Of a stretch of DNA of 25,168 nucleotides, positions 15,531 through 23,263 are shown piece by piece; the first letter of the stretch is position 1, and each line of letters opens with the position of its first letter. The position numbers and the translations under genes were made by a program. The notes under the pieces are model-generated. The model was not told the origin of the DNA. It saw nothing but the letters and a program-made list of their open reading frames with translations, and did not search any database. The DNA lies in NCBI GenBank assembly GCA_009693345.1, contig SHXL01000010.1, positions 1-25,168 of the forward strand. The letters are read 5' to 3'. This DNA comes from Betaproteobacteria bacterium (lineage in GTDB: Bacteria; Pseudomonadota; Gammaproteobacteria; Burkholderiales; SG8-39).

Positions 15531-16190
15531 TCATGCGGTGCACCATGAGGCGGGAGCGCTGCGCCACCGGCGGCGCGCCACGAGGTCGATGAGCGCGGAC
15601 ATGCCGCTGTGTCCCGGCCCTTCGTCCACCGCGTTGTCGTGCGAAGCGAGGTGCAGGATGTCGAGATCGGCGAAGCTGTCGCGCAGCATTGCCTCCGCGT
15701 ACATGTTCTCGCGCCGCTTCGGCCCGCCGGTGGCGTATTCGATCTGCTCCGGCCGGTAGCCTTGCAGGATCAGCAGGCCGCCGGTCCCGAGCGCCTGCTT
15801 CATGCCGTCGAACATGCGTTGGCGCTGGGGCGGCGACGCGAACTGAACGAAGATCGCGGCCACCACGTCGAACTGCTCGGCGTCCCAGCGCCAGTCGTCC
15901 ATGCTTGACAGGCGATAGTCCACGTTGACGCCGAACCGCTCCGCGAGCCTGCGTGCTTTCTCCATCCCGACCGGCGAAAAATCGAAAGCGGTGACCTGGA
16001 GACCCTGCCGGGCGAGCCAGACGCTGTTGCGGCCTTCGCCGTCCGCGATGCACAGGGCGCGCGCGCCGGGTGTCAGCAGCGGAGCCTGCGCCGCGAGGAA
16101 GGCGTTGGGCGCCGTGCCGAAGACGTAGTCCTCGGCCGCGAAACGGCCGTTCCAGCGGTCGAGTTCGGGATCGCCAGCGTGGCTACTCAT
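15531..16190 (-). CDS. Class I SAM-dependent methyltransferase (TehB/thiopurine-methyltransferase-like)
   Basis: 219 residues, cytosolic. The SAM motif is ALCIADGEGRNSVWLARQG (45-63), then VTAFDFSPVGMEKAR (66-80) with the acidic residue that binds SAM ribose, and FDVVAAIFVQF (107-117). The N-terminal DRWNGRFAAEDYVFGTAPNAFL is typical of a group loosely annotated as tellurite-resistance or thiol/chalcogen methyltransferases. Substrate unknown. It starts 9 bases after the SDR gene and ends one base before the sox promoter, so read-through into sox is possible. A role in methylating reduced sulfur or other chalcogens would fit the place but is only a guess. Confidence 0.82.
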   Translation of the reverse strand: MSSHAGDPELDRWNGRFAAEDYVFGTAPNAFLAAQAPLLTPGARALCIADGEGRNSVWLARQGLQVTAFDFSPVGMEKARRLAERFGVNVDYRLSSMDDWRWDAEQFDVVAAIFVQFASPPQRQRMFDGMKQALGTGGLLILQGYRPEQIEYATGGPKRRENMYAEAMLRDSFADLDILHLASHDNAVDEGPGHSGMSALIDLVARRRWRSAPASWCTA

Positions 16191-16199
16191 TGCCGCCGG

Positions 16200-16979
16200 T
16201 CAGAGCGTTCCTGGAAATGCGCCCCCGTCCATCAGCAGGTTCTGGCCGGTGATGAAGCCGGCGTGCGCGCTGCACAGGAACGCGCAGGCGGCGCCGAACT
16301 CCTCAATATTGCCGAAGCGCTTCGCCGGGTTCGCCTCGGCGCGCGCTTTCGCCAGTTCCTCGACCGTCTTGCCCAGCTTCTTCGCGTTGAAGATGAAGTT
16401 GCCGCGCAGGCGATCGGTATCGAACGGTCCCGGCAGCAGGCCGTTGATGGTGACGTTATGCGCCACCGTCTGGCGCGCAATACCGGCGACGAAGCCGGTC
16501 AGGCCGGTGCGCGCGCCGTTCGACAGGCCGAGCTCCGGGATCGGCATCCTTACCGCGGCGGAGGTGATGTTGACGATGCGGCCGAACTTGCGCGCGATCA
16601 TCCCGTCGACCGTCGCCTTGATCAGCTCGATCGGCGCGAGCATATTGGCGTCCAATGCCTTGATCCAGTCCTCGCGCGACCAGCTCCTGAAGTCACCCGG
16701 CGGCGGCCCGCCGGCGTTGTTGACGAGAATGTCGGGGCTGGGGCAGGCGGCGAGCGCCGCCGCGCGTCCTTCCGCCGTGGTGATATCGCCTGTAATCGCG
16801 GTTACTCTGATGCCGTACTTACTACGAATTTCCTCCGCGGTTGCTTCAAGCGCGTCCTTGCCGCGCGCCGTGATGACGAGATTGACTCCGTCGCCGGCGA
16901 GCGCCAGCGCGCAACCTTTGCCGAGGCCCTTGGAGGCGGCGCACACCAGCGCAGTTTTTCCCTTGATGCCCAGATCCAT
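16200..16979 (-). CDS. SDR-family protein with an atypical active site (FabG-like)
   Basis: 259 residues, Rossmann fold. The cofactor loop is CAASKGLGKGCA (13-24) in place of TGxxxGxG; the NNAG motif is ILVNNAGG (84-91) and the active-site Ser lies in IVNITSAA (Ser140). Where other SDRs have YxxxK the sequence reads GLSNGARTGL (151-160), so the catalytic Tyr and Lys are replaced (Ser and Arg by alignment with YSAAKAGL). This matches a known divergent 'BKR-like' subgroup that lacks the usual tetrad. The ATG at 16977-16979 is chosen over a longer frame. It lies 2 bases after the EamA gene. Substrate unknown; a non-classical reductase or non-catalytic role are both open. Confidence 0.85.
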   Translation of the reverse strand: MDLGIKGKTALVCAASKGLGKGCALALAGDGVNLVITARGKDALEATAEEIRSKYGIRVTAITGDITTAEGRAAALAACPSPDILVNNAGGPPPGDFRSWSREDWIKALDANMLAPIELIKATVDGMIARKFGRIVNITSAAVRMPIPELGLSNGARTGLTGFVAGIARQTVAHNVTINGLLPGPFDTDRLRGNFIFNAKKLGKTVEELAKARAEANPAKRFGNIEEFGAACAFLCSAHAGFITGQNLLMDGGAFPGTL

Positions 16980-16981
16980 GT

Positions 16982-17917
16982 TCAGTTCCTTTTCAGGGTG
17001 ACGAGCAGCACGCCCGAGATGACGAGTGCGCCGCCCAGAATTTGCGTGATGGCAAGCGCGCCATCGAGCAGCAGGAAATCGGCGAGTACCGTGGTGACCG
17101 GCCCGAGCGCGCCAATCAGCGCGAAATGGTTGGCGCCGATGCGCTTCAGGGCCTCGGCCACGAGGAACACCGGCAGCACGGTGCACACGGTGGCGAGCAG
17201 GACCACGATCCACCAAAGGTTCGCGGGCAGCGCGAGCGACGCCGGCGATTCGAGCACGAAGAACTGGACGATCGTCGGCGCGGTGGAGACGAACATCGTA
17301 TAGGCGGTGAAGCGCACGCTGCCGATGCGCTTGACCAGTTGGCTGCCGGTGACCAGATACACCGCGTAGCACATGGCTCCGGCAAAGATGAGCATCGCGC
17401 CGAACAGGAACTGGTGGTGCTCCGGCGCCGCGCCGAGCCGGTCGGACAGGACCAGAGCGATGCCCGCGTAGGTGATAACGAGGGCGGCGAGCTCGCGCCG
17501 CGTAGGCGATTTCGAAAGGAAGAACGCGGAAAGGATGACAACCAGCGTCGGGTACAGGAACATGATCAGGCGTCCCACCCCCGCCGGGACGTACTGCAGG
17601 CCGACGAAATCAAGCAGGCTGGCGAGGTAGTAGCCGAGGAACCCCAGGCCGACGATGCCGAGCCAATCTCGCCGCGCGATCGGCCCGCCGTCCGTGAACC
17701 ACCATGCCATCGCGAGGAAGAACGGCAGCGACAGCGTCATGCGCAGGAACAGCAGCGTGGTGGCGCTTACCGGGTGCGCCGAATAGCCGAGTTTGATCAG
17801 CACCGGTCGGAACGCGAACGCAATCGTGCCCGCGAGAGCGAAGGCGACGCCCCAGAACCGATAGGCGCCGATGGCGCTCCTTTGCGTGCCGGAGGCGCTC
17901 CCACCCGCCGGATTCAA
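16982..17917 (-). CDS. EamA/DMT-superfamily transporter
   Basis: 311 residues, about ten hydrophobic segments arranged as two EamA repeats. The first begins at FWGVAFALAGTIAFAFRPVLIKLG and the second at FGAMLIFAGAMCYAVYLVTG, ending with LGGALVISGVLLVTLKRN. The inner-membrane drug/metabolite transporter family usually exports amino acids or small metabolites; no substrate can be read from the sequence. The start is a TTG (17915-17917) overlapping the stop of the upstream ATPase gene (TTGA); no ATG lies near the first segment, so the exact start is uncertain by some residues. It is co-directional and nearly contiguous with the SDR gene. Confidence 0.88.
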   Translation of the reverse strand: MNPAGGSASGTQRSAIGAYRFWGVAFALAGTIAFAFRPVLIKLGYSAHPVSATTLLFLRMTLSLPFFLAMAWWFTDGGPIARRDWLGIVGLGFLGYYLASLLDFVGLQYVPAGVGRLIMFLYPTLVVILSAFFLSKSPTRRELAALVITYAGIALVLSDRLGAAPEHHQFLFGAMLIFAGAMCYAVYLVTGSQLVKRIGSVRFTAYTMFVSTAPTIVQFFVLESPASLALPANLWWIVVLLATVCTVLPVFLVAEALKRIGANHFALIGALGPVTTVLADFLLLDGALAITQILGGALVISGVLLVTLKRN

Positions 17918-19428
17918 CGCCGCTTGCCCAGGATCGAGCCGAGCAGGCCGCGCACGATTTCGCGCCCGACCTGCGAACCTACGGTGCGCACTGCGCTCTT
18001 GGCCATGGCCTCGAGCAGGCCCTGCGACTGTTTGCCGCCGCGCGGGCCGGTCTTGCCGAAGAGGACGTCGGAAAGCACGTTCTGGGTGGACTGCGGGGTG
18101 TCCTGCATTTTTGGACTCTCCGCGTCCTTTGCCTTTACTTCAGTACGGCCCTTGAGTTTCTCGTAAGCCGACTCCCGGTCCACCGCCTTTTCGTAATGGC
18201 CGGCGATGGCCGAGGAGGCGATGACCTTGCGGCGCTCGTCGGCGCTGATCGGGCCGAGCCGGCTGCCCGGCGGGACGACGAACGCGCGCTCGGTGACGTT
18301 GGGGCGGCCTTTGTCGTCGAGGAACGAGACCAGCGCCTCGCCGACGCCCAGTTCGGTGATCACCTGGTCGATCTTCAGCTTGGGATTCGGGCGCATGGTG
18401 TCGGCCGCGGATTTCACCGCCTTCTGATCTCGCGGCGTGAAAGCGCGCAGTGCGTGCTGCACGCGGTTGCCGAGTTGCCCCAGCACCGAATCCGGAATGT
18501 CGAGCGGATTCTGGGTGACGAAATACACGCCCACGCCCTTGGAGCGGATCAGCCGCACCACCTGCTCGATCTTCTCCAGCAGCGCCTTGGGCGGGTCGCT
18601 GAACAGCAGGTGCGCTTCGTCGAAGAAGAACACGAGCTTCGGCTGTTCCGGATCGCCGACCTCGGGCAGGTGCTCGAAAAGCTCGGCCAGCATCCAAAGC
18701 AGGAACGTGGCATAGAGCTTGGGTGAATTCATCAGCTTGTCCGCGGCGAGGATATTGACGACGCCCTTGCCGTTCGCGGTCTGCATCAGGTCCGCGATGT
18801 TCAGCATCGGCTCGCCGAAGAAGCGGTCCGCGCCCTGGCTCTCCAGCCCCTGCAGGCCGCGCTGCACGGCGCCGATCGAAGCCGCGGAAATGTTGCCGTA
18901 CTCGGTGGTGAACTTCTGCGCGTTGTCGCCGACGTATTGCAGCATCGCGCGCAGGTCTTTCGCGTCGAGCAGCAGCAGCCCGCTGTCGTCGGCGATCTTG
19001 AAGACGAGGTTGAGCACGCCTTCCTGCGTGTCGTTCAGTCCCAGCAGCCGCGCGAGCAGCAGGGGGCCCATGTCGGAGATCGTCGCGCGCACCGGATGGC
19101 CGCTCTCGCCGAATACGTCCCAGAACACCACCGGGCAGGCGGCGTACGCGAGCTCGAGCTTCAGGCTCTTCGCCCGCTCGACGACCTTGGGGTTTGCACC
19201 GCCGGGAGAGTTGGGGCCTCCGGCTTGTGCGAGGCCCGAGAGGTCGCCTTTCACGTCGGCCATGAATACCGGCACGCCGATCGACGAGAAGCCCTGCGCC
19301 AGCGTCTGCAGCGTCACGGTCTTGCCGGTGCCGGTGGCGCCCGTGATGAGGCCGTGGCGGTTGGCGAGCGCCGGCAGCAGGGCGAGTTCGAGCTTCTGGG
19401 ATTTCGCAACGAGGAGCGATGTGGCCAT
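17914..19428 (-). CDS. yjgR: HerA-like ATPase of the DUF853/YjgR family
   Basis: 504 residues. P-loop in GLITGATGTGKTVTLQTLA (Walker A 30-37); MADVKGDLSGLAQ (56-68) is a family mark; Walker B is LVFFFDEAHLLF (265-276). Next come FVTQNPLDIPDSVLGQLGNRVQHALRAFTPRDQKAVK and a C-terminal positively charged, Gly-rich tail (GLLGSILGKRR). Annotated widely as helicase HerA-like protein; the cellular role is unknown. The ATG at 19426-19428 is chosen because the upstream in-frame stretch has no family resemblance. It is divergent from yebC with only 17 bases between start codons, and it heads the string ATPase-EamA-SDR-methyltransferase. Confidence 0.92.
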   Translation of the reverse strand: MATSLLVAKSQKLELALLPALANRHGLITGATGTGKTVTLQTLAQGFSSIGVPVFMADVKGDLSGLAQAGGPNSPGGANPKVVERAKSLKLELAYAACPVVFWDVFGESGHPVRATISDMGPLLLARLLGLNDTQEGVLNLVFKIADDSGLLLLDAKDLRAMLQYVGDNAQKFTTEYGNISAASIGAVQRGLQGLESQGADRFFGEPMLNIADLMQTANGKGVVNILAADKLMNSPKLYATFLLWMLAELFEHLPEVGDPEQPKLVFFFDEAHLLFSDPPKALLEKIEQVVRLIRSKGVGVYFVTQNPLDIPDSVLGQLGNRVQHALRAFTPRDQKAVKSAADTMRPNPKLKIDQVITELGVGEALVSFLDDKGRPNVTERAFVVPPGSRLGPISADERRKVIASSAIAGHYEKAVDRESAYEKLKGRTEVKAKDAESPKMQDTPQSTQNVLSDVLFGKTGPRGGKQSQGLLEAMAKSAVRTVGSQVGREIVRGLLGSILGKRR

Positions 19429-19445
19429 GACGGTAAAATTATCAC
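19429..19445. promoter_or_regulatory. 17-bp gap between divergent yjgR and yebC with -10-like boxes on both strands
   Basis: Plus strand: TAAAAT (19434-19439), 6 bases before the yebC ATG. Minus strand: GATAAT (19443-19438), 9 bases before the yjgR ATG. The two boxes overlap. No consensus -35 is found at 16-18 bases; if real, those elements lie inside the opposite coding region. Such spacing leaves little or no 5' UTR on either side. Confidence 0.45.
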
Positions 19446-20171
19446 ATGGCGGGACACAGCAAATGGGCAAACATCAAGCACCGCAAAGCGGCGGCGGATG
19501 CGAAGAAGGGCAAGGTGTTCACGCGCCTGATCAAAGAAATCACCGTTGCGGCGAGAATGGGCGGCGGCGATCCCGATTCCAACCCGCGCCTGCGGCTGAT
19601 GCTCGACAAGGCGCGCGACGCCAACATGACCAAGGACAGCGTGCAGCGCGCGGTGCAGCGCGGCACGGGCGAGCTCGAGGGCGTCGCCTACGAAGAGGCG
19701 CGCTATGAAGGCTACGGCACCAGCGGCGCCGCGGTGCTGGTGGAGTGCCTGACCGACAACCGCACGCGCACGGTCGCGGAGGTGCGCCACGCCTTCGCCA
19801 AGCATGGCGGCAATATGGGCGCCGACGGCTCGGTGGCGTACCTGTTCAAGCATTGCGGCCAGTTCGTCTTCGCCCCGGGCGCAAGCGAGGACAAGGTCAT
19901 GGAGGCGGCGCTCGACGCGGGCGCCGAGGATGTGCTCAGCAATCCGGACGCTTCGGTCGAGGTGATCTGCGCGCCGGGCGATTTCGACAAAGTCAGGACC
20001 GGGCTGGAAAAGGTGGGGCTAAAGCCGGACGCGGCCGAAGTCACAATGAAGGCGCTCAACGAGATTGCGTTCGCCGGCGCGGACGCTGAGAAGATGCGCG
20101 GCCTGCTTGAGGCGCTGGACGAACTGGACGACGTCCAGAACGTGTACACCACGGCCGTATTCGACGAGTGA
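19446..20171 (+). CDS. yebC: YebC/PmpR-family transcriptional regulator or translation factor
   Basis: 241 residues, usual length. The N-terminal signature is MAGHSKWANIKHRKAAADAK, followed by FTRLIKEITVAARMGG and the family block GYGTSGAAVLVECLTDNRTRTVAEVRHAFAKHGGNMG; the acidic C-terminal region ends DELDDVQNVYTTA. Family members bind DNA, and some have been linked to ribosome function at polyproline stretches, so the exact role here is open. First gene of yebC-ruvC-ruvA-ruvB, overlapping ruvC by 4 bases. Confidence 0.96.
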   Translation: MAGHSKWANIKHRKAAADAKKGKVFTRLIKEITVAARMGGGDPDSNPRLRLMLDKARDANMTKDSVQRAVQRGTGELEGVAYEEARYEGYGTSGAAVLVECLTDNRTRTVAEVRHAFAKHGGNMGADGSVAYLFKHCGQFVFAPGASEDKVMEAALDAGAEDVLSNPDASVEVICAPGDFDKVRTGLEKVGLKPDAAEVTMKALNEIAFAGADAEKMRGLLEALDELDDVQNVYTTAVFDE

Positions 20172-20683
20172 AAATCCTGGGCATCGATCCCGGCCTGCGC
20201 ATCACCGGTTTTGGCGTCATCGAGCAAACGGGCGGCAAGCTGCGCTACGTCACCAGCGGCTGCGTCAAATCCGGCTCGGGCGACCTGGCCGCTCGCCTGA
20301 AGAGCATCCTGGACGGAATTTCGGAAATCATCGCGTCAAACCATCCGCAAGAGGTGGCGATCGAGAAGGTCTTCGTCAACGTCAATCCGCAGTCCACGCT
20401 GCTGCTCGGCCAGGCGCGCGGCACCGCAATCTGCGCCGCGGTGATCGCGGGGCTGCCGGTCGCGGAGTACACTGCGCTGCAGGTCAAGCAGGCCGTGGTC
20501 GGCAAGGGCCACGCGAAAAAAGAACAGGTGCAGCACATGGTCAGAAGGTTGCTCGCACTGCCTGGAAATCCCGGGCCCGACGCCGCTGACGCGCTTGCCT
20601 GCGCCATCTGCCATGCGCATGGGGGACAACTGGGTGGTTTTTCCACAAGAGGTCTTTCTTTCCGAAAAGGCCGCTTGAAGTGA
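20168..20683 (+). CDS. ruvC: Holliday junction resolvase RuvC
   Basis: Endonuclease that cuts Holliday junctions symmetrically. 171 residues. The four acidic catalytic residues are visible: Asp7 in ILGIDPGLRITGFG, Glu66 in VAIEKVFVN, and Asp138 and Asp141 in GPDAADALACAICHAH. NPQSTLLLGQARG is the dimer and DNA-contact block. GTG start at 20168, overlapping the yebC stop (GTGA). Confidence 0.97.
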   Translation: MKILGIDPGLRITGFGVIEQTGGKLRYVTSGCVKSGSGDLAARLKSILDGISEIIASNHPQEVAIEKVFVNVNPQSTLLLGQARGTAICAAVIAGLPVAEYTALQVKQAVVGKGHAKKEQVQHMVRRLLALPGNPGPDAADALACAICHAHGGQLGGFSTRGLSFRKGRLK

Positions 20684-21246
20684 TCGGCCGTCTCTCGGGC
20701 AAGCTGGTTTCCAAGAATCCTCCCCAGGTGCTGCTCGATGTGGCCGGGGTCGCCTACGAGATCGACGTGCCGATGAGCACCTTCTACAACCTGCCGGCGA
20801 CCGGAGATGCGGCAACCCTGCACACGCACCTCGTGGTGCGCGAGGACGCGCATGTGCTCTACGGTTTCGCGACGCTCGAGGAGCGCTCGGTGTTCCGCAA
20901 GCTGATCCGCATCTCGGGGGTCGGCGCACGTACCGCGCTGTCCGTGCTTTCCGGCCTCTCGGTGGCCGATCTCGCGCAGGCGGTGACGCTGCAGGATAGC
21001 GCGCGCCTCACCAAGGTTCCCGGCATCGGCAAGAAGACGGCGGAACGGCTGCTGCTGGAGCTCAAGGGAAAGATTTCGGATATAGAAACGAAACCGGCTG
21101 CAGGCGCCTCGAACGATGTCCTCAATGCCCTTGTCGGTCTCGGTTACAGCGAAAAAGAGGCGCTGAACGCGGTCAAAGGCCTGCCCCCGGGGCTCGCGGT
21201 GACCGAGGGAATCCGGTCCGCCCTCAAGGCACTGGCAAAATCCTGA
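20680..21246 (+). CDS. ruvA: Holliday junction branch migration protein RuvA
   Basis: 188 residues. Tetrameric junction-binding platform for RuvB. Domain I starts MIGRLSGKLV and has an OB fold (LLDVAGVAYEIDVP). Two helix-hairpin-helix motifs follow, LIRISGVGARTALSVLSG and LTKVPGIGKKTAERLLLEL. Domain III (NDVLNALVGLGYSEKEALNAV) contacts RuvB. The GTG start at 20680 overlaps the ruvC stop (GTGA). Confidence 0.97.
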   Translation: MIGRLSGKLVSKNPPQVLLDVAGVAYEIDVPMSTFYNLPATGDAATLHTHLVVREDAHVLYGFATLEERSVFRKLIRISGVGARTALSVLSGLSVADLAQAVTLQDSARLTKVPGIGKKTAERLLLELKGKISDIETKPAAGASNDVLNALVGLGYSEKEALNAVKGLPPGLAVTEGIRSALKALAKS

Positions 21247-21247
21247 C

Positions 21248-22288
21248 GTGGCAGTCGAAACCGACCGTCTGATCTCCGCCAAGCCCTCCTCCGTGCAGGA
21301 GGAGCAGATCGAGCGCAGCTTGCGCCCCGCGACGCTCGCCGAATACGTCGGCCAGGACAAGATTCGCGGCCAGTTCGAGATTTTCATTCAGGCGGCGCGC
21401 GGCCGCGGCGAGGCGCTGGATCACGTCCTTCTCTTCGGCCCGCCGGGCCTGGGCAAGACCACGCTCGCGCACATCCTCGCCAAGGAGATGGGCGTCAACC
21501 TGCGCTCGACCTCCGGACCGGTGCTGGAGCGCCCGGGGGATCTCGCCGCGCTCCTCACCAACCTCGAGCCGAAGGACGTGCTCTTCATCGACGAGATCCA
21601 CCGGCTCTCGCCGATCGTCGAGGAGATCCTTTACCCGGCGCTGGAGGATTACCAGATCGACATCATGATCGGCGAGGGCCCCGCGGCGCGCTCGATCAAG
21701 CTCGATCTGCCGCCGTTCACGCTGGTGGGCGCCACCACGCGCGCCGGCATGCTGACGAACCCCTTGCGCGATCGCTTCGGCATCGTCGCGCGGCTCGAAT
21801 TCTATGGCCAGGATGATTTGACAACGATTGTGCGACGCTCCTCCCAGCTCTTGAGCATAGAAATTGAAAACCAAGGGGCGAGCGAGATCGCCTGCCGCTC
21901 GCGCGGCACGCCCCGGATCGCGAATCGCCTCCTGCGGCGCGTGCGCGACTACGCCCAGGTCAAGGCCGACGGCAGGATCTCCAAGCCGGTCGCCGATGCC
22001 GCGCTGAAGATGCTCGATGTCGATGCACTCGGCCTCGACCTCATGGACCGCAAGCTGCTGCTCGCGGTGATCGAGAAATTTTCCGGCGGGCCGGTGGGGC
22101 TGGAAAACCTCGCCCACGTGGTCGGCGAGGAAGCCGAAACCATCGAAGACGTGCTCGAGCCCTATCTCATCCAGTGCGGCTACCTGCAGCGCACGCCGCG
22201 CGGGCGCATGGCGACGCTTACCGCATACCGCCATTTCGGGATCGTCGCCCCCAAGGCTGCGCAAGATCTGCTGGGCGACAAAGAATAG
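21248..22288 (+). CDS. ruvB: Holliday junction branch migration ATPase RuvB
   Basis: 346 residues, AAA+ hexameric motor. N-terminal LRPATLAEYVGQDKIRGQF, Walker A GPPGLGKTT (64-72), Walker B VLFIDEIHRL (111-120), sensor 1 LVGATTRAGML, arginine-finger region NPLRDRFG, sensor 2 GTPRIANRLLRRVRDYAQV, and the winged helix ending GYLQRTPRGRMAT. GTG start one base after the ruvA stop, with no visible Shine-Dalgarno; coupling to ruvA is likely. Its stop and that of the convergent cupin gene share the palindrome TAGATCTA (22286-22293). Confidence 0.97.
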   Translation: MAVETDRLISAKPSSVQEEQIERSLRPATLAEYVGQDKIRGQFEIFIQAARGRGEALDHVLLFGPPGLGKTTLAHILAKEMGVNLRSTSGPVLERPGDLAALLTNLEPKDVLFIDEIHRLSPIVEEILYPALEDYQIDIMIGEGPAARSIKLDLPPFTLVGATTRAGMLTNPLRDRFGIVARLEFYGQDDLTTIVRRSSQLLSIEIENQGASEIACRSRGTPRIANRLLRRVRDYAQVKADGRISKPVADAALKMLDVDALGLDLMDRKLLLAVIEKFSGGPVGLENLAHVVGEEAETIEDVLEPYLIQCGYLQRTPRGRMATLTAYRHFGIVAPKAAQDLLGDKE

Positions 22289-22290
22289 AT

Positions 22291-22800
22291 CTAGCCCGGT
22301 TTCCAGTAATCGAACAGTGGACCGCCGGCGCCATGCACCGGGTCGCAAGCAGGCAGGGGCACGGCAACGACGGTATTCGCGCTGTTCCCGTAGCGCTCCA
22401 GCGGCGGCACGCAGGTCGTCGGCCGGCAGCCATCGGGGTAGGCACCCACAATGCCCAGCGAGCCGCGCGAGGAACGCTTCCTGTGGCCGGTGCCCGCCGG
22501 CAGCACGATCACACCGCCTGGCTTCGCCGTAATCGTGACTCCGGCATCGCCGCCGAACTGAACCGTGACTTCGCCGCTGTAGACGCCGAGCGCCTCGTGG
22601 CCGTCGCTGTGATAGTGATGAAAGGGGAAGACGCCGTTGCGCCATGCCGCAGGCCAGCGGTTGCGCGCGAAAAGGTCTTCGAAGATCGCTGCGGGATCCG
22701 GACCCGATAGCTTCACTGCAGCCGGGTAAACGAGCAGTGGCCAGCGCGGGTGATTCGGGATTGCGCTGTCCGGGGCCAGCATGTGCGCATTGATATCCAC
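22291..22800 (-). CDS. YjlB-like cupin protein
   Basis: 169 residues. A single cupin barrel with the metal-binding His cluster in FPFHHYHSDGHEALGVYSGE and the second cupin motif in GGVIVLPAGTGHRKR. Start and end are family-like: SAIPNHPRWPLLVYP, the block NRWPAAWRNGV and FGIVGAYPDG-type residues match the Bacillus YjlB group, whose function is not known. The GTG start at 22798-22800 is inferred from the length before SAIPNHP; a downstream ATG (22780-22782) would trim the domain. Convergent with ruvB (2 bases between stops), divergent from ybgC. Confidence 0.85.
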   Translation of the reverse strand: MDINAHMLAPDSAIPNHPRWPLLVYPAAVKLSGPDPAAIFEDLFARNRWPAAWRNGVFPFHHYHSDGHEALGVYSGEVTVQFGGDAGVTITAKPGGVIVLPAGTGHRKRSSRGSLGIVGAYPDGCRPTTCVPPLERYGNSANTVVAVPLPACDPVHGAGGPLFDYWKPG

Positions 22801-22840
22801 CCGGCGAGCATAGCGCAGGCAGTGCCGATACAATGCGACG
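22801..22840. promoter_or_regulatory. Divergent cupin/ybgC promoter region with -10-like boxes
   Basis: Plus strand: TACAAT (22829-22834), 6 bases before the ybgC GTG. Minus strand: TTGTAT (22833-22828), 15 bases, TATGCT (22812-22807), then 6 bases to the cupin GTG. The plus-strand -10 and the minus-strand -35 are nearly the same bases, so the two promoters would compete. No consensus -35 for ybgC. Confidence 0.45.
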
Positions 22841-23263
22841 GTGCAGCGAGAGCGAGACCCGGGCGGGACCTTCTCCTGGCAGGTGCGCGTCTACTACGAA
22901 GATGTGGACATCGGGGGTGTCGTCTACTACGCCAACTACCTGCGTTACTTCGAGCGCGCGCGCAGCGAATGGCTGCGCAGCCTCGGCGTGAACCAAGAGC
23001 GCCTCGCCGATGTCGAAGGGATCGGTTTCGTGGTCGCGCGCGCCGAAATTTATTTCAAGGCGGGCGCCAGGCTGGAAGACCTGCTTGACGTTACGGTGCG
23101 GCCGTTGGAAATAAAGAAAACCTACCTCTGGCTCGAGCAGGAAGCCCGCTTCGCGGATGGGAAGATCTGCGCCGCGGCGCGCATTCAGGTCGCATGCATC
23201 CGGCACAGGGACATGCGGCCGCAGCCGCTCCCCGAATTCCTCACGGCAAGGATCGCGGCATGA
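22841..23263 (+). CDS. ybgC: Acyl-CoA thioesterase of the tol-pal operon, YbgC
   Basis: 140 residues, hotdog fold. Signature VYYEDVDIGGVVYYANYLRYFERARSEWLR (17-46) with the catalytic Asp of the 4HBT family. The usual His of VYHANY is Tyr here (VYYANY), which I also recall in relatives. FVVARAEIYFKAGARLEDLLDV follows. It hydrolyses acyl-CoA thioesters and is encoded first in the tol-pal operon. GTG start at 22841. The stop overlaps the tolQ ATG (ATGA). Confidence 0.93.
   Translation: MQRERDPGGTFSWQVRVYYEDVDIGGVVYYANYLRYFERARSEWLRSLGVNQERLADVEGIGFVVARAEIYFKAGARLEDLLDVTVRPLEIKKTYLWLEQEARFADGKICAAARIQVACIRHRDMRPQPLPEFLTARIAA

Noticed and set aside
22286..22293. TAGATCTA palindrome containing both convergent stop codons
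   Set aside because: An 8-bp palindrome here follows from two TAG stops facing each other across 2 bases; no function need be invoked.
22896..22940. His to Tyr change in the YbgC active-site motif as a sign of inactivation
   Set aside because: The catalytic Asp is present and Tyr at that place is, as far as I recall, common in betaproteobacterial YbgC.
21224..23206. 660-codon minus-strand open frame across ruvB and ybgC
   Set aside because: Covers three well-supported genes with family motifs; composition is that of an antisense shadow.
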